DNA of 64,000 nt from JACPUW01 sp049115495 (GTDB lineage: Bacteria > Bacteroidota > Bacteroidia > CAILMK01 > JACPUW01): assembly GCA_049115495.1 (NCBI GenBank), contig JAGDZV010000012.1:1-64000 (forward strand). Direction: 5' to 3'. Shown here one piece after another: positions 60,834 to 64,000 of this stretch (position 1 is its first letter; every line of letters begins with the position of its first letter). A model generated the notes under the pieces. The model saw only the letters and a program-made list of their open reading frames with translations, did not search any database and was not told the DNA's origin. The translations under genes and the position numbers were made by a program.

Positions 60834-61400
60834 ATGAAAGAAACATTTTTAATCTTAGCGTTGTGCGGACTTACCGTATTCGCCAAATCTCAAAACACAA
60901 GTGTAGAAAAATCAACTTACGGAGTACAAACAGGAGTTTTAGGACTTTGGGTATATAATGAGTCAAGGCTATCAAACTCTTTTGCTCTAAGAACCGAGCT
61001 TGGCTTTGATTTTGGTATTTGGGAAACCACTTACTACGATGACTACAAGTCTCCTTTTATTCAAACACCTGTAATAGTTCTAGAGCCAAGGTTTTATTAC
61101 AACATTAAAAAACGTGCTCAGAATTCAAAACAGGTTGATGGGAATAGCGGCAATTTCATCGCTTTAAAAACAAGCTATCATCCAGAAATTGCTCTTTTTA
61201 ACACTGACGACGCGCCGGTGGTAAGTGATTTCGCCATTATACCAACTTGGGGAATTAGAAGAAATCTAGGAGAGCATTTTAATTACGAAGCAGGAATTGG
61301 AATAGGCTTTAGTCACACATATGCACAACGTGCAGGTTATTCAGAAGACAAAAGTGGATTAGAACCAAATATGCACTTGCGAATAGGATATAGATTTTAG
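60834..61400 (+). CDS. Secreted beta-rich protein, probable outer-membrane barrel
   Basis: The ATG at 60834 gives a signal peptide (MKETFLILALCGLTVFAKSQ); a TTG at 60774 in frame would add a charged, non-signal stretch and is not used. The 188-residue protein has barrel-like strands (GVQTGVLGLWVYNESRLSNS, LRTELGFDFGIWETTYY, TPVIVLEPRFYYNIKKRA, HFNYEAGIGIGFSHTYA) and ends MHLRIGYRF, the same kind of R/G-aromatic end as its neighbour. It is the last gene before a good terminator. The function is unknown. Confidence 0.82.
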   Translation: MKETFLILALCGLTVFAKSQNTSVEKSTYGVQTGVLGLWVYNESRLSNSFALRTELGFDFGIWETTYYDDYKSPFIQTPVIVLEPRFYYNIKKRAQNSKQVDGNSGNFIALKTSYHPEIALFNTDDAPVVSDFAIIPTWGIRRNLGEHFNYEAGIGIGFSHTYAQRAGYSEDKSGLEPNMHLRIGYRF

Positions 61401-61767
61401 AAAAAGCAAAAACCAATCAGCGGCTATGAACTAACATTAAGGGGATGTTCTTCAATTACGTTTAGTTTATGCAATAATCATACAAGCTGAGAACTTTAGT
61501 TCTCGGCTTGTTTAATGGCAGTAAAGAGCAGATATCGCTTACGATTTGTTTCAAAAACATGTATCAAGAATTAGGCTAGGACGCAGCGCTACAACCAAAT
61601 GTTGGGTATTGGTTGTGGTCTATGCATATTTTAAATTTAATGAAACCCAAGAAATGGCCATTGTTTCAATTAATTACAAATCTGGGCAAGTGGTTCGTAT
61701 GTTCAAATAAGAATATCAACTTTGCATATCAATGAATTGCACTAGAAGTTGGTTATTTGGCATTAAG
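61401..61767 (+). other. 367-base intergenic region
   Basis: Contains the terminator at 61482-61511. The remainder, before the TPR gene, shows no convincing promoter of the TTG/TAnnTTTG form and no small gene. Confidence 0.6.
61482..61511 (+). terminator. Terminator of the 55.8-61.4 kb cluster
   Basis: ACAAGCTGAGAAC and GTTCTCGGCTTGT pair over 13 positions with one G-T pair around a TTTA loop, 81 bases after the stop at 61400. The T-tract is short (TTTA), so strength is moderate. Confidence 0.65.
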
Positions 61768-63408
61768 ATGAAAAGGATACTATCATTTTTGCTTATTGTT
61801 TTTTTGAGCAATTTGGTACTTAATGCAGCATCAACTAATGTAAAAATTGATAGCCTTAAGCGGGTATTAAGAGCCAGCACGTCAGCAACGGATAGCATAG
61901 CAGCTTTAAATCAATTGGGCTACGAACACTGGACCGTGGCACCCCAACAATCTATAGTGTTTGGTAGGGCAGCCTTAAAAAGCGCCACTAGAATGGATCT
62001 ACCTACTGAAATAGCCTTTGCTTATAGAGTTATAGGGGTTGCCTATTGGGCCTTAGGAGATTATCCAATAGCATTGCAAAACATGTTGTCATCTGTAAAT
62101 CAATATAAATCCATTAATGATAAAAATGGATTGGGCAGTATGAGCATTAACATGGCACTGGTTTTTTCTGATCAAGGTAATTTTAGAGAAGCCAAACGTA
62201 ACCTAGTTAAGGCTCAAGCTATTTTTAAGGAATTGGCAGGCGATCGAGAAATTGCCACTTGTAAAACTAAAATGGCTACTATTCTAATTAAAGAAGACAG
62301 CCTTGATAAAGCAGGTAAGCTATTATTTGAAGCCCTTGAAGTGCGTAATAAGCTTAAGTTTCGGTATGGAATTAGTGAGTGTTACAATAGACTAGGGTTG
62401 CTCTATTGTGCCAAAGGCGACTATAATGCCTCGCTAGATTATTTGTACAGGTCAAGAGATTTAAGCGAGAGCATTTTTGATAAAGATGGTTTGGCAAAAT
62501 GTCTTGGAGATATTGGATATACCAAACTGGCATCAAAGGCCTATAATGAAGCCTTTGATTATTTTAAGCAAAGTTTGATGGTGGCACGTTCAATATCTTC
62601 AAAAAAATGGAGATTAGAAGCTCTAAATGGCATGGCCAAAGTTTATGAAGCTCAAAATGAGCATGAGAAAGCCTTGCAGTTTTTAATCCAATACCAATCT
62701 TTAAGAGATTCGTTATTGAGCCAGCAGCAGATTATTGCGGTTTCAAACCTTAGAGAAGAATTTAAGACCAGGCAACAGCTTGATGCCATTAAAGATTCTA
62801 AAACAAGAATTGCTTATTTACAAGACAAAGCCATTCAAAAAAACTACCTTATTGCTCTAATCATATTGCTATTAGGTGCTTTGGTGTATCTGTTTATACT
62901 GCGCACCAGAAACTTTAAACTAAAGCATGAGCAACAACAACTAGCGCTAAAGGCACAAGAAGCGGCCGCAAAACAATTAGAGCGAGAGCTGGAGCTGAGT
63001 CAGAGAGAGTTAACATCATACGCCCTCAATTTTGTGCAGAAAAATGAATTTATTCAAGACCTTAAACAAGAAATTGATGGAATGGACTCCATTAAGGATA
63101 TGAGAAAACTATCTCATAAGCTGCATCAGGCAAATACATTAGATAGCGAATGGGACAAGTTCAGAGCCCACTTCGAAAAAGTTCATGGTTCGTTTTTTGA
63201 TAAACTAAAAGAAAGGCATCCTAAACTCAATCAAAATGAGCTACGCCATTGTGCACTTATAAGAATTAAATTGAACGTTAAAGAATCGGCGGCTATTTTA
63301 GGAATTACGGCCGAAGGCGCAAAAACAGCACGCTATCGAATTAAGAAGAAATTGGAGCTAGAGGCAAATGACTCTTTATTTGATTATTTATTAAGCCCTG
63401 CCAAATAG
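61768..63408 (+). CDS. TPR signalling protein with one TM helix and C-terminal HTH
   Basis: The ATG at 61768 gives a signal peptide (MKRILSFLLIVFLSNLVLNA); 61732 is a longer frame start. The 546-residue protein has TPRs at about 40-340 (AFAYRVIGVAYWALGDYPIA, ECYNRLGLLYCAKGDYNASL, ALNGMAKVYEAQNEHEKALQ), a TM helix at about 361-380 (NYLIALIILLLGALVYLFIL), a coiled coil (LKHEQQQLALKAQEAAAKQL) and at about 490-530 a LuxR-like HTH (LNQNELRHCALIRIKLNVKE, then SAAILGITAEGAKTARYRIK). The TPRs are probably periplasmic and the HTH cytoplasmic, opposite in order to the AraC-TPR protein nearby. Such proteins are common in Bacteroidota and sense unknown signals. No partner gene is adjacent. Confidence 0.87.
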   Translation: MKRILSFLLIVFLSNLVLNAASTNVKIDSLKRVLRASTSATDSIAALNQLGYEHWTVAPQQSIVFGRAALKSATRMDLPTEIAFAYRVIGVAYWALGDYPIALQNMLSSVNQYKSINDKNGLGSMSINMALVFSDQGNFREAKRNLVKAQAIFKELAGDREIATCKTKMATILIKEDSLDKAGKLLFEALEVRNKLKFRYGISECYNRLGLLYCAKGDYNASLDYLYRSRDLSESIFDKDGLAKCLGDIGYTKLASKAYNEAFDYFKQSLMVARSISSKKWRLEALNGMAKVYEAQNEHEKALQFLIQYQSLRDSLLSQQQIIAVSNLREEFKTRQQLDAIKDSKTRIAYLQDKAIQKNYLIALIILLLGALVYLFILRTRNFKLKHEQQQLALKAQEAAAKQLERELELSQRELTSYALNFVQKNEFIQDLKQEIDGMDSIKDMRKLSHKLHQANTLDSEWDKFRAHFEKVHGSFFDKLKERHPKLNQNELRHCALIRIKLNVKESAAILGITAEGAKTARYRIKKKLELEANDSLFDYLLSPAK

Positions 63409-63633
63409 CTTTCAAGAGCGAAAGGCCTAATTTATTAGTGACAATTTGTTTGGGCTTTAACTACAATGAATTTTTGTTGCGATACGCTAAAGTGATTTGA
63501 TTCAATGGATTAAGGCCTGTTGTTCACCATTTGAACCCCAATTTTTCTTGGTAACAACACCTTTTGAGCCCCATGCTTTTTTGCCAGAGCGGCAAGCTGA
63601 CAAATAGGTTTGCCCCAGACAAAAAAGCGAAAG

Positions 63634-64000
63634 ATGAGTTTAAAAAATCAAATTGAAAGTAAGCCAAATGGTATAGCGAAAAGCATACTAAAAGGCTCTT
63701 TTTTCATTCTTCTGTTTTTGGCAGCTTTTAGTTGTACCAACAATAATGAAGAAGACCTAAACCCTGATGACGATTGCCCTACAGAGAATGAAGCGTACGA
63801 TGGCGATATATCACAGATATTGAATACCAGTTGCGCCACAACAGGTTGTCATGCGGCCGGGGGTGGTTTACCTTCATTGGCCGATTATGCTTCGGCTAAT
63901 AGTCTTAAAGAACGCATTATGGTTAGAGCCATTACAGAAAAAACAATGCCGCCCGCAGGACCACTTAGCGATTGTGATATAAAGAAACTAAAAGCCTGGA
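63634..64000 (+). CDS. Lipoprotein with CX4CH haem-binding motif (3' end outside window)
   Basis: A partial gene that runs off the right edge, with 122 complete codons visible from the ATG at 63634. The N-terminus is a lipoprotein signal (SILKGSFFILLFLAAFSC, lipid Cys34). After an acidic linker (EEDLNPDDDCPTENEAYDGD) comes DISQILNTSCATTGCHAAGG. C-A-T-T-G-C-H is a CX4CH arrangement, a variant of the c-type haem site CXXCH that occurs in secreted cytochrome-like proteins of this phylum. ITEKTMPPAGPLSDCDIKKLKAW, with its MPP segment, fits the distal part of a small cytochrome c domain. It is expected in the periplasm or on the surface. Electron transfer is inferred. Confidence 0.78.
   Translation, partial: MSLKNQIESKPNGIAKSILKGSFFILLFLAAFSCTNNNEEDLNPDDDCPTENEAYDGDISQILNTSCATTGCHAAGGGLPSLADYASANSLKERIMVRAITEKTMPPAGPLSDCDIKKLKAW

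Noticed and set aside
63581..63595. TTGCC/GGCAA hairpin upstream of the last gene, considered as terminator or attenuator
   Set aside because: Five-base stem without a following T-tract; too weak to call.
1..64000. Search by eye for tRNA and rRNA genes, integrases, phage genes and toxin-antitoxin pairs
   Set aside because: No TTC-loop type tRNA signatures, no rRNA stretches and no integrase or phage structural motifs were found. The only mobile-element gene is the RAYT.

Overview
The window is a chromosomal segment of an AT-rich member of the Bacteroidota, most likely Flavobacteriales-like. The evidence is seven proteins with type IX secretion (T9SS) C-terminal sorting domains (six type A, one type B), a PorP/SprF partner protein, a PNPase with a long Arg/Asp/Gly tail, several histidine kinases typical of the phylum, and promoters of the Bacteroidota form (TTG, 17-23 bases, TAnnTTTG). 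I see no phage, integrase, CRISPR array, tRNA or rRNA.

Layout. 1-6.8 kb: the end of a giant adhesin-like PKD protein with a type B sorting domain, followed by its PorP/SprF-type partner; a perfect 30-base palindrome then separates them from a convergent two-component pair (6.9-9.2 kb). 9.3-14.0 kb: two tandem paralogous lipoproteins, an orphan kinase, a LacX-like sugar epimerase and an ABC-F ATPase. 14.3-15.8 kb: a small operon (glycine-rich secreted protein, membrane protein, winged-helix regulator) behind a promoter carrying two identical dyads. 15.9-18.3 kb: a CHASE/PAS kinase. 18.4-21.9 kb: an ELWxxDGT-repeat T9SS cargo. 22.1-29.4 kb: a tightly packed seven-gene minus-strand operon, in transcription order comEC, enoyl-CoA hydratase, arylsulfotransferase-like protein, GRDP-like protein, Cys-tailed protein, secreted amidase, thioesterase. 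29.6-32.0 kb: a PhoB/PhoR-like pair and rpe. 32.2-34.9 kb: pnp and rpsO.

35.0-38.0 kb holds a REP-associated tyrosine transposase (RAYT) closely flanked by palindromic multi-hairpin repeats. Four copies of the repeat lie in 3 kb, each next to a gene end. 38.1-46.2 kb: two very large T9SS cargo proteins (beta-helix/PKD and FG-GAP/VCBS). 46.3-53.1 kb: a secreted protein of unknown function, a SulP transporter with a DUF3592-like partner, a GH26-like lipoprotein and another T9SS cargo. 53.5-63.4 kb: a membrane-tethered AraC-type regulator with TPRs, diverging from an ankyrin lipoprotein, an acyltransferase, two paralogous serine hydrolases and two secreted beta-rich proteins, then a TPR/HTH signalling protein. 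The right edge cuts a lipoprotein with a CX4CH haem-binding motif.

The most unusual signals are: (1) the RAYT with its four repeats; (2) a 49-base element present twice, upstream of the ankyrin lipoprotein and of the second serine hydrolase, whose differences sit mostly in hairpin arms and keep pairing at three positions, suggesting a conserved structured RNA; (3) two identical 15-base dyads in the promoter and leader of an operon that encodes its own winged-helix regulator; (4) the ComEC operon with two adjacent Cys-tailed proteins. All functional statements come from reading motifs by eye; no database search was run.
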